Shown piece after piece: positions 50,393-59,269 of a stretch of 64,000 nucleotides of DNA (the stretch's first letter is position 1; each line of letters begins with the position of its first letter). The DNA lies in contig DVJD01000116.1 in the NCBI GenBank assembly GCA_018710785.1, forward strand, positions 48,524-112,523, in the 5' to 3' direction. The DNA comes from Candidatus Fimimorpha excrementavium (GTDB taxonomy: Bacteria > Bacillota > Clostridia > Lachnospirales > Lachnospiraceae). The notes beneath the pieces are model-generated. The model saw only the letters and a program-made list of their open reading frames with translations, was not told the origin of the DNA and searched no databases. Made by a program: the position numbers and the translations under genes.

Positions 50393-51448
50393 ATGTATCG
50401 GGATCATACCAAAAAGATAAGCATAGGGGATCGGGTGATCGGAGGCGGAAATCCGATTCTGATTCAGTCCATGACAAATACCAGGACAGAAGATGTGGAA
50501 GCGACCGTGGTGCAGATTCACAGACTGGAAGAGGCGGGATGCGAGATCGTCCGCTGTGCCGTTCCCACCATGGAAGCGGCCATGGCGCTTCGGCTGATTA
50601 AAGAGCAGATTTCCATTCCGCTGGTTGCGGATATCCATTTTGACTATCGTTTGGCTATTGCCGCCATAGAAAACGGTGCGGATAAAATCCGCATCAATCC
50701 GGGAAACATCGGTTCGGAAGAACGTGTGAAAGCGGTGGTGGAAAAGGCAAAAGAGCATCAGATTCCCATCCGCGTGGGCGTCAACAGCGGTTCTCTGGAA
50801 AAGCATCTGGTGGAAAAATATCACGGCGTGACGGCGGAAGGGATCGTGGAAAGCGCGCTGGATAAGGTGCGGATGATTGAAAAATATGATTATGATAATC
50901 TGGTCATCAGCATCAAGTCTTCGGATGTCATGATGTGCGTAAAAGCCCATGAATATCTGGCGCCGCGGACGAACTATCCGCTTCATGTGGGTATCACGGA
51001 ATCCGGTACGCTCATCTCCGGAAATATCAAATCATCCATCGGCCTGGCGCTGATTCTGAACCAGGGCATCGGGGACACGATCCGGGTTTCCCTGACCGGG
51101 GATCCGGTGGAAGAGGTAAAGTCAGCCAAGCTGATCCTGCGTACCCTGGGACTTAGAAAGGGCGGCATCGAAGTGGTGTCCTGTCCCACGTGCGGACGAA
51201 CGCAGATTGACCTGATCGGTCTGGCGAATCAGGTGGAAACCATGGTCTCCGGTTTTGATCTGGATATTAAAGTGGCTGTGATGGGCTGCCCGGTCAACGG
51301 ACCGGGGGAGGCCAAGGAAGCAGACATCGGCATCGCAGGCGGTGTGGGCATGGGACTTTTGATCAAAAAAGGAGAAATCATAAAAAAACTTCCGGAAGAT
51401 CAGCTGATTCCCGCGCTGCGCGAAGAATTGATAAATTGGAAAGGGTAA
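50393..51448 (+). CDS. ispG: (E)-4-hydroxy-3-methylbut-2-enyl-diphosphate synthase
   Basis: IGDRVIGGGNPILIQSMTNTRTEDVEATV; CPTCGRT; AVMGCPVNGPGEAKEADIGIAGG. Confidence 0.97.
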   Translation: MYRDHTKKISIGDRVIGGGNPILIQSMTNTRTEDVEATVVQIHRLEEAGCEIVRCAVPTMEAAMALRLIKEQISIPLVADIHFDYRLAIAAIENGADKIRINPGNIGSEERVKAVVEKAKEHQIPIRVGVNSGSLEKHLVEKYHGVTAEGIVESALDKVRMIEKYDYDNLVISIKSSDVMMCVKAHEYLAPRTNYPLHVGITESGTLISGNIKSSIGLALILNQGIGDTIRVSLTGDPVEEVKSAKLILRTLGLRKGGIEVVSCPTCGRTQIDLIGLANQVETMVSGFDLDIKVAVMGCPVNGPGEAKEADIGIAGGVGMGLLIKKGEIIKKLPEDQLIPALREELINWKG

Positions 51449-51452
51449 TGAA

Positions 51453-54400
51453 ATGTCAAAACACTTTTTGGAAACCTTTCCGACCCTGAAGCTGGAGAAA
51501 GAACTGGCCGAGCTTATGGAACTGGTGGAAGTACTGCATATCAATTATACCAGGGATAAGAGCGCGATTCTTATCTACATCCGTTCTCCAAGACTGATAC
51601 AGAAGGACTGCATATACGGGTTGGAAGAGCAGATTACAAAACAGTTATTCGGCGGACAGGATTTAAGGGCTGTGATTATTGAACAGTATGAACTGTCTGA
51701 ACAATATACGCCGTCCACGCTGCTGGACGTGTATCAGGATAGTATTCTGCTGGAATTCAAGAAAAACAGTGATCTGGAGTACAATCTTTTAAGAAAGGCA
51801 AAGTGGAATTTTATCGGAGAAGATGTGCTGAAGATCACCATGGAAGACACCATGTGGGCCCATGACAGAAGCCTGGATATCAAACATCGGTTGGATAAAG
51901 TATTCGGAGAGCGCTGCGGGTTTTCTCTGGATATCCGGTTTGAATACGCAGAAGCCAAGACTTCCCGCCTGCGAATGGAGGCGGAAGAGAGGGAAAAAAG
52001 AGAGATTGCCCGGGTGATGGCAGGTCTCAAATCTTCCAGCACTTCCACGGAAGAAGCCGATGCCCAAAGCGGCGCCGATGTACCGTGGGATGTGGGAGAA
52101 GACAAACCCAAAGAAGCGGCAAAAGAGAAGCGGGAAATCCGGTCCGAAAAAACAGGTGTATCCGGCGGCACTTCCCAGAAAGAAAAATCGACGTCCCCAT
52201 CCCATTTCTCCATGGAGAGCAAAGGAAGAGCGGGAACGCTTAATAAAAAGGGAAGCAGAGGATTCCAGAGAAAATTCGTGCGCTCAGACAATCCCAATGT
52301 TATTTTCGGCCGGGATTTTGACGATTCCCCCATTAAAATCGAAGAGATTGTGGAAGAGATGGGCGAAGTTACCATCCGCGGAAAAATTTTAGATGTCGTG
52401 ACGAGAGAGCTTAGAAATGGGGAAAAGACCATCGTCAGCTTCCCGGTGACAGATTTGACCGATACGATTATGGTGAAGATTTTTGTTCCAAATGAAAATC
52501 TTTCAGAGCTGTTGGAAAAATTAAAGAAGGGCGCCTTTGTCACAGTCAAGGGCATGAGCCTGGTGGATAAGTTTGACCGGGAAGTGGCGATTTCATCTGT
52601 GGTGGGCATCCGAAAGAGCGAAGACTTTACCAGTAAGCGGGTGGATCATGCGCCGGTCAAGCGGGTGGAACTGCACTGCCATACCAAGGCCAGTGAAATG
52701 GATGCCGTATCGGAGGTCAAGGACTTGATCAACCAGGCAAAAGCCTGGGGACATCGGGCCATGGCTGTGACCGACCACGGCTGTGCCTATGCGTTTCCGG
52801 ATGCCCTCCATGCCCTCTCGAAAAATGATCCGTTTAAGGTGATCTATGGTGTGGAAGGCTATCTGGTGGATGATCTGAAAGAATGCGTGGTGGATCCCAG
52901 GGGCCAGAGTCTGGGCGGAGCCTATGTGGTGTTTGATATTGAAACCACGGGATTCAGTCCTATAAAAAATAAAATCATCGAGATCGGCGCCGTAAAGGTG
53001 GAAGCGGGAAAAATCGTGGACCGTTTCAGTACCTTTGTCAATCCTCAGGTTCCCATTCCGTTTCACATTGAGCGCCTGACGGGCATCGACGACAGCATGG
53101 TGGTGGGGGCGAGGACCATTGAAGAAATCCTTCCGGAGTTTCTGAATTTCTGCGAGGGAGCTGTCATGGTGGCCCACAATGCCTCCTTTGACATGAGTTT
53201 TATCATACATAACGCAAACCTGCAGGGAATGGAGTATCAGCCCACCTATGTGGATACGGTGGGATTGGCCCGCTTTTTGCTCCCGCGGCTGAACCGCTAC
53301 AAATTGGATACCGTGGCCAAGGAACTGGGAGTGGTCCTGGAAAATCATCACCGGGCGGTGGATGATGCCGAAGCCACAGCGGGAATCTTTCAGAGGCTTC
53401 TGGAACGGTTGAAAGTGCAGGGGATGGAGACCTTGGATGAGGTGGCGGAGAAGGCGATCCTGGGGCCGGATGCCATCAAAAAGCTGCCGACGTATCATGT
53501 GATTGTGCTTGCCGCCAATGAGGTGGGGAGAATCAATATGTACCGTCTGATTTCCATGGCCCATGTGGACTATTTTGCAAGGCGCCCCCGTTTCCCCAAA
53601 TCGGAACTGTTAAAATACAGGGAAGGACTGATCATCGGCTCGGCCTGCGAGGCCGGGGAATTGTTCCAGGCCATTGTGCGCGGCGAGTCGGATGCCGATA
53701 TTGCCAAAATCGTCAGCTTTTATGATTATCTGGAAATTCAGCCCATCGGCAACAATCGGTTCATGCTGGAGAAGGAAGACAGTCCGGCTAAAACCGTGAA
53801 AGATCTGGAAGATTATAACCGGAAAATCGTGGAACTGGGCGAACAGTTTCACAAGCCGGTCTGCGCCACCTGCGATGTGCATTTCATGAACCCGGAGGAT
53901 GAGGTTTACAGGAGAATCATCATGGCTGGAAAAGGATTTGCCGATGCGGATAACCAGGCGCCGCTGTATTTCCGAACCACGGATGAAATGCTGGAGGAGT
54001 TTGCCTATCTGGGCAGCGATAAGGCCTATGAGGTGGTGGTGACCAATACCAATCTCATCGCGGACATGATCGACCGGATTGAGCCGGTGCGCCCGGACAA
54101 GTGCCCTCCTGTCATCGAAAATTCAGACCGGGATCTGCGTGACATGTGTTATGCCAAGGCCAGGTCCATGTACGGAGAAAAACTGCCCACCATCGTGGAA
54201 GAACGTCTGGAAAAGGAACTGAAATCCATCATCTCCAATGGATTCGCCGTGATGTATATCATCGCCCAGAAGCTGGTTATGAAATCGCTGACAGACGGCT
54301 ATATGGTCGGCTCCCGCGGTTCGGTCGGTTCCTCTTTTGTGGCTACCATGTCCGGAATCACAGAGGTAAACCCACTGAGTCCCCATTATTACTGTCCCCA

Positions 54401-56000
54401 TTGCCATTACAGCGATTTTGATTCCGAGGAAGTGAAAAAATATTCCGGCGGTGCCGGATGCGATATGCCGGATAAGCTGTGTCCGGTCTGCGGCCAGCCG
54501 CTGAAAAAAGACGGATTCGACATTCCGTTTGAGACCTTCCTTGGTTTTTACGGAGACAAAGAGCCGGATATCGATCTGAACTTCTCAGGGGAATATCAGA
54601 GTAAGGCCCATGCCTATACGGAAGTTATCTTCGGGGAGGGACAGACGTTCCGCGCCGGTACCATCGGTACCCTGGCGGATAAGACAGCTTTTGGATATGT
54701 GAAGAACTACTACGAAGAGAGAGGGATTACCAAGAGAGTTTGTGAGATCAACCGTATCGTGGAAGGGTGTACCGGGGTCAGACGGACCTCCGGTCAGCAT
54801 CCGGGAGGAATCATCGTTCTGCCGTTGGGAGAAGAGATTTATTCCTTCACCCCGGTTCAGCATCCCGCCAATGATATGACGACCAATACGATCACGACCC
54901 ACTTTGATTATCACTCCATCGACCACAACCTGCTGAAGCTGGATATCCTCGGCCACGATGATCCCACCATGATCCGTATGCTGGAAGATCTGACCGGACA
55001 GGATGCGAAGACATTTCCGCTGGACAGCAAAGAGGTCATGTCTCTGTTTAAGGATACCTCTGCCTTGGGCGTGACGCCGGAAGAGATCCACGGCTGCAAG
55101 CTGGGAGCGCTTGGTATCCCGGAATTCGGTACAGACTTTGCCATGCAGATGCTGATCGATACAAAACCGCAGTATTTTTCTGATCTGATCCGTATCGCCG
55201 GACTTTCCCATGGTACGGATGTGTGGCTGGGAAATGCCCAGACACTGATCCAGGAAGGAAAGGCGACGATTTCCACTGCCATCTGTACCCGTGATGATAT
55301 TATGATTTATCTGATCAGCAAAGGCGTGGAGAACGGCATGGCATTTAAGATCATGGAATCGGTTCGAAAAGGAAAGGGACTGACGCCGGAATGGGAAGAG
55401 GAGATGGTAAAACACGGCGTGCCGGACTGGTATATCTGGTCCTGCAAAAAAATCAAATACATGTTCCCCAAAGCCCATGCGGCGGCCTATGTTATGATGG
55501 CGTGGCGAATCGCTTACTGTAAAGTGTTTTATCCGCTGGCCTACTATGCCGCGTTTTTCAGCATCCGTGCCACCGGTTTCACCTATGAACTGATGTGCAT
55601 GGGAAAGGAAAAACTGGAGGCTCATATGGCTGATTACAAAAAGAGGATGGATTCGCTCTCCAAAAAGGAGCAGGATACCTACCGGGACATGCGCATCGTT
55701 CAGGAAATGTACGCCAGAGGCTTTGAATTCCTGCCCATCGATGTATACCGCGCCCAGGCGACCCGGTTCCAGATCATAGACGGAAAACTGATGCCTTCCT
55801 TCAGCGCCATCGACGGTCTGGGGGAAAAGGCGGCGGAAAGCATCGTGGAGGCGGCTGCCAAGGGACCGTTTCTGTCCCAGGATGACTTCAGAACCCGCAC
55901 CAAGGTCAGCAAGACCGTGGTGGATAAGCTGGTGGAGCTGGGGATTTTAAAAGGTCTGCCGGAATCCAACCAGCTGTCGCTGTTTGATCTGGTGAGCTGA
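51453..56000 (+). CDS. polC: DNA polymerase III PolC-type alpha subunit
   Basis: Embedded exonuclease YVVFDIETTGFSPIKNKIIEIGAVKV; PHP motif ELHCHTKASEMDAV; 1515 aa. Confidence 0.98.
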   Translation: MSKHFLETFPTLKLEKELAELMELVEVLHINYTRDKSAILIYIRSPRLIQKDCIYGLEEQITKQLFGGQDLRAVIIEQYELSEQYTPSTLLDVYQDSILLEFKKNSDLEYNLLRKAKWNFIGEDVLKITMEDTMWAHDRSLDIKHRLDKVFGERCGFSLDIRFEYAEAKTSRLRMEAEEREKREIARVMAGLKSSSTSTEEADAQSGADVPWDVGEDKPKEAAKEKREIRSEKTGVSGGTSQKEKSTSPSHFSMESKGRAGTLNKKGSRGFQRKFVRSDNPNVIFGRDFDDSPIKIEEIVEEMGEVTIRGKILDVVTRELRNGEKTIVSFPVTDLTDTIMVKIFVPNENLSELLEKLKKGAFVTVKGMSLVDKFDREVAISSVVGIRKSEDFTSKRVDHAPVKRVELHCHTKASEMDAVSEVKDLINQAKAWGHRAMAVTDHGCAYAFPDALHALSKNDPFKVIYGVEGYLVDDLKECVVDPRGQSLGGAYVVFDIETTGFSPIKNKIIEIGAVKVEAGKIVDRFSTFVNPQVPIPFHIERLTGIDDSMVVGARTIEEILPEFLNFCEGAVMVAHNASFDMSFIIHNANLQGMEYQPTYVDTVGLARFLLPRLNRYKLDTVAKELGVVLENHHRAVDDAEATAGIFQRLLERLKVQGMETLDEVAEKAILGPDAIKKLPTYHVIVLAANEVGRINMYRLISMAHVDYFARRPRFPKSELLKYREGLIIGSACEAGELFQAIVRGESDADIAKIVSFYDYLEIQPIGNNRFMLEKEDSPAKTVKDLEDYNRKIVELGEQFHKPVCATCDVHFMNPEDEVYRRIIMAGKGFADADNQAPLYFRTTDEMLEEFAYLGSDKAYEVVVTNTNLIADMIDRIEPVRPDKCPPVIENSDRDLRDMCYAKARSMYGEKLPTIVEERLEKELKSIISNGFAVMYIIAQKLVMKSLTDGYMVGSRGSVGSSFVATMSGITEVNPLSPHYYCPHCHYSDFDSEEVKKYSGGAGCDMPDKLCPVCGQPLKKDGFDIPFETFLGFYGDKEPDIDLNFSGEYQSKAHAYTEVIFGEGQTFRAGTIGTLADKTAFGYVKNYYEERGITKRVCEINRIVEGCTGVRRTSGQHPGGIIVLPLGEEIYSFTPVQHPANDMTTNTITTHFDYHSIDHNLLKLDILGHDDPTMIRMLEDLTGQDAKTFPLDSKEVMSLFKDTSALGVTPEEIHGCKLGALGIPEFGTDFAMQMLIDTKPQYFSDLIRIAGLSHGTDVWLGNAQTLIQEGKATISTAICTRDDIMIYLISKGVENGMAFKIMESVRKGKGLTPEWEEEMVKHGVPDWYIWSCKKIKYMFPKAHAAAYVMMAWRIAYCKVFYPLAYYAAFFSIRATGFTYELMCMGKEKLEAHMADYKKRMDSLSKKEQDTYRDMRIVQEMYARGFEFLPIDVYRAQATRFQIIDGKLMPSFSAIDGLGEKAAESIVEAAAKGPFLSQDDFRTRTKVSKTVVDKLVELGILKGLPESNQLSLFDLVS

Positions 56001-56066
56001 AAACGAATATGACGAAAAAGAAGGGTGCATATCAGGTCACAGAAAAATAATCCTGCTGTTTGAATT

Positions 56067-56129
56067 TTGAAATACAAATCTGATTGAATGTACGATGTAA
56101 GCGAATAGTCAGCCGGATTTGTATTTCAA
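56067..56129. repeat. 14-nt perfect inverted repeat downstream of polC
   Basis: ttgaaatacaaatc ... gatttgtatttcaa. Confidence 0.85.
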
Positions 56130-56251
56130 TGGACAAACTGCTGATTATTTTTCTGGGTGATATTTGTAAAAAAATAGAAAAACTTGCTTGACACTTTTTC
56201 GAGGATATGGTATTCTATATAAGTCGCTGATAGCTGACCAACATATCATAT

Positions 56252-56322
56252 AGGGGTATAGTTCAATGGTAGAGCAACGGTCTCCAAAACCGTAAATAGG
56301 GGTTCGAATCCCTTTACCCCTG
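56252..56322 (+). tRNA. tRNA-Trp (CCA)
   Basis: Acceptor AGGGGTA/TACCCCT, anticodon loop CTCCAAA, T-loop GGTTCGAATCC; 3' CCA not encoded. Confidence 0.95.
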
Positions 56323-56401
56323 CTTTTGGATCCTTGTAAATAGCAATATTTGCAGGGTTTTTTGTTATTCTGCCAGCACGTTTTGGAAAGGAGCAGCAGC
56401 C

Positions 56402-56656
56402 ATGTTTTTTCACAGAAAGAAAAATCCCCTGGACGATAAACTGAACGAGCTTCAGATGAATCTGGAAAATAATTATAAAGATCTGGCCATCTTCGCCCGC
56501 AAAGAGGCAGACGCCATGTATTCCCAAATGAAAGCCGAAGGGAGACTGAAGGAAAAAGAGGCGCTGGCGTATCGGAAACGGCTGGATGATTACGCAAAGA
56601 AAATGGAGCATTATGACCATACCAATATCTCCAATTTTCTGAAGGAGCGTTACTAG
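56402..56656 (+). CDS. Small charged hypothetical protein (84 aa)
   Basis: RBS aaaggagcagcagcc before ATG; MFFHRKKNPLDDKLNELQMNLENNYKDLAIFARKEADAMYSQMKAEGRLKEKEALAYRKRLDDY. Confidence 0.75.
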   Translation: MFFHRKKNPLDDKLNELQMNLENNYKDLAIFARKEADAMYSQMKAEGRLKEKEALAYRKRLDDYAKKMEHYDHTNISNFLKERY

Positions 56657-56769
56657 GGAGCTGAATCATGCGGCGTGACAGTTTTTGCACAAATTGTTTG
56701 AAAAGTACTTGCAATTTGGCAAAAAGGTGCTATAATAAAAGAACAGTTGGAAATGAATTTGTTTTTTTT

Positions 56770-56840
56770 GCAGATATAGTTCATCGGTAGAATGCTAGCT
56801 TCCCAAGCTGGAGAGGCGGGTTCGATTCCCGTTATCTGCT
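56770..56840 (+). tRNA. tRNA-Gly (CCC)
   Basis: Acceptor GCAGATA/TATCTGC, anticodon loop TTCCCAA, T-arm GGGTTCGATTCCC. Confidence 0.94.
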
Positions 56841-57042
56841 TATTATTAGAGGTTGAAGTCATTGTAAAGTCAGTGATTTCAGCCTTTTTTTGATACGAAA
56901 ATGATACTCTGCTTCCATATGGCTTGTAAGTGAAGCCAGAAATATCATTCTATTTTTGCTGAAAATTAGGGAAAAGTGCATTGTATTCCAAAGGAGGGTT
57001 AGGTATAATAATCGGGAAAGAAAAAAGGAGTGAAAAGAGACG

Positions 57043-59238
57043 ATGAAATCGCTTGTTTTAGCTGAAAAACCCTCGGTGGGAAAAGATATTGCAAGGGTAC
57101 TGCAATGCCGGAAACCGGTTGCAGGCGGACTGGAAGGAGAACACTATATTGTGACGTGGGCCTATGGCCATCTGGTGACCTTGGCAGATCCGGAGCAGTA
57201 TGAGGACCGCTATAAGACATGGAGAATGGAAGATCTGCCCATGCTTCCGGATCAGATGAAGCTGGAGGTGATCCGGCAGACAGGAAAACAGTATCATGCA
57301 GTAAAAGAGCTGCTGATGCGTAAAGATGTGGGGCAGGTGATCATCGCCACCGATGCAGGAAGAGAGGGCGAACTGGTGGCAAGGCTCATTCTTTTAAAGA
57401 GCGGATGCCGCAAGCCGCTGAAACGCCTGTGGATCAGTTCGGTCACCGACAAGGCCATCAAAGAAGGATTTCAGAATCTGAAGGACGCAAAAGCCTATGA
57501 AAATCTGTACCAGGCGGCCATGAGCCGGGCAGAGGCCGACTGGCTGGTGGGCATCAACGCGACGAGAGCTTTGACATGCAAATACAATGCCCAGCTTTCC
57601 TGCGGACGGGTTCAGACGCCGACCCTGGCCATGATCGAGGATCGGGAGCAAAAGATCAGGGAATTCCGGCCGCAGACGTATTACGGTATACAGGCGGTAT
57701 GCCGTGTGAAGGATAAAAGCGTCACGCTGACCTGGCAGTCGGAAAAGGGAATGGCCAGCAGCTTTGATGAGGCATATATACAAAAAACAGCAGAGCGTCT
57801 CCAGCAGAAAAATGAGACGGTATATGCGGAGACAGAACAGGTAAAAAAGGCGGCGCAGCTGGTACCGGCACCGGCCCTCTATGATCTGACGGAGCTTCAG
57901 CGGGATGCCAACAAGAAGTTTCAATATTCAGCCAAGCAGACGCTGAATATCATGCAGAGACTTTATGAAACCCATAAGGTGCTGACCTATCCGAGAACCG
58001 ATTCCAGGTATCTTACGAAAGATATTTTGGGGACCATAAAAGAACGGCTGCGCGCCTGCAGTACCGGACCGTATAAAGCCCTGGGAGGTCCTTTGCTGGC
58101 AAAGCCGCTTCCGGATAAACCGGCATTTGTCAATGATGCGAAAGTATCGGATCACCATGCCATCATTCCCACGGAACAGTATGTGGATCTGGCTGCCATG
58201 AGTGTGGAAGAGCGAAGAATCTATGATCTGGTGGTTCGCCGCTTTTTTGCTGTCATGTACCCATCGGCCAGATATGAAAACGTATCGGTGAAGATGAAGA
58301 TCGGCTCCGAAACGTTCACGGCCAAGGGAAAAATCATACAGGATATGGGATGGAAGGCAGTCTATGAAAACGGAGAAGGCGAAGAAGGAGAAGAGTCCAG
58401 CCAGAAGATACCGCCCATGGAAAAGGGGCAGCGCTTTCCTGTGATCAAACTGTCTGTCACGAAGGGACAGACCAAGCCGCCTGCGGCATTTACGGAAGCC
58501 ACCCTTTTATCAGCCATGGAAAATCCCATCCCGTTTTTAAAAGAAAACAATCCAAAAGAGGCGGCGATTTTGAAGGAAACCGGAGGATTGGGAACGGTGG
58601 CCACGCGTGCAGATATCATAGAAAAACTGTTTACCGGTTTTCTGATTGAGAAAAAGGGAAATGAACTGCATACGACAGCAAAGGCGCGCCAGCTGTTAAA
58701 ACTGGTTCCGAAAGATTTGAAAAAACCGGAGCTGACTGCAGACTGGGAAGGAAAGCTTTCCAGTATGGCCAAAGGGAAACTGGACCGGCGGCTGTTCATG
58801 GGAGAAATCCGGGAATACACAAAAGAACTGGTGAATGAGATTAAGGATGCTGACGGGCAGTTCCGCCATGATAATCTCACCAATAAGAAATGCCCCAGAT
58901 GCGGAAAGCGGATGCTGGCGGTCAATGGGAAAAATGCCAAACTGCTGGTCTGCCAGGACAGAGAATGCGGGTATCGGGAGACCGTTTCCAGAACCTCCAA
59001 TGCCAGATGCCCGGTCTGCCACAAAAAGATGGAACTGTCCGGAAAAGGAGAGGATGCCGTATTCTTCTGCAGCTGCGGATACCGGGAAAAACTGAAAAAA
59101 TTCAAAGAACGCAGGGAGAAAGAAGGCGGCGGCGTAAGCAAAAAAGATGTGGCCCGCTATATGAAACAGCAGCAGAAAGAGGCACAGGAATCGGTCAATA
59201 CTGCATTTGCGGATGCATTGAAGAATTGGAAAATATAG
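57043..59238 (+). CDS. topB: DNA topoisomerase III with C-terminal zinc ribbons
   Basis: KSLVLAEKPSVGKDIARVL; ATDAGREGELVARLIL; LTYPRTDSRYL; CPRCGKRM and CPVCHKKM. Confidence 0.93.
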   Translation: MKSLVLAEKPSVGKDIARVLQCRKPVAGGLEGEHYIVTWAYGHLVTLADPEQYEDRYKTWRMEDLPMLPDQMKLEVIRQTGKQYHAVKELLMRKDVGQVIIATDAGREGELVARLILLKSGCRKPLKRLWISSVTDKAIKEGFQNLKDAKAYENLYQAAMSRAEADWLVGINATRALTCKYNAQLSCGRVQTPTLAMIEDREQKIREFRPQTYYGIQAVCRVKDKSVTLTWQSEKGMASSFDEAYIQKTAERLQQKNETVYAETEQVKKAAQLVPAPALYDLTELQRDANKKFQYSAKQTLNIMQRLYETHKVLTYPRTDSRYLTKDILGTIKERLRACSTGPYKALGGPLLAKPLPDKPAFVNDAKVSDHHAIIPTEQYVDLAAMSVEERRIYDLVVRRFFAVMYPSARYENVSVKMKIGSETFTAKGKIIQDMGWKAVYENGEGEEGEESSQKIPPMEKGQRFPVIKLSVTKGQTKPPAAFTEATLLSAMENPIPFLKENNPKEAAILKETGGLGTVATRADIIEKLFTGFLIEKKGNELHTTAKARQLLKLVPKDLKKPELTADWEGKLSSMAKGKLDRRLFMGEIREYTKELVNEIKDADGQFRHDNLTNKKCPRCGKRMLAVNGKNAKLLVCQDRECGYRETVSRTSNARCPVCHKKMELSGKGEDAVFFCSCGYREKLKKFKERREKEGGGVSKKDVARYMKQQQKEAQESVNTAFADALKNWKI

Positions 59239-59269
59239 GCAGCCGGGTGAAATTGCGGAAAAAACAGGC

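Noticed and set aside
56252-59238. tRNA genes next to topB considered as an integrative element attachment region
   Set aside because: No integrase, relaxase or direct repeat of the tRNA 3' end was seen, and the neighbours are housekeeping genes.
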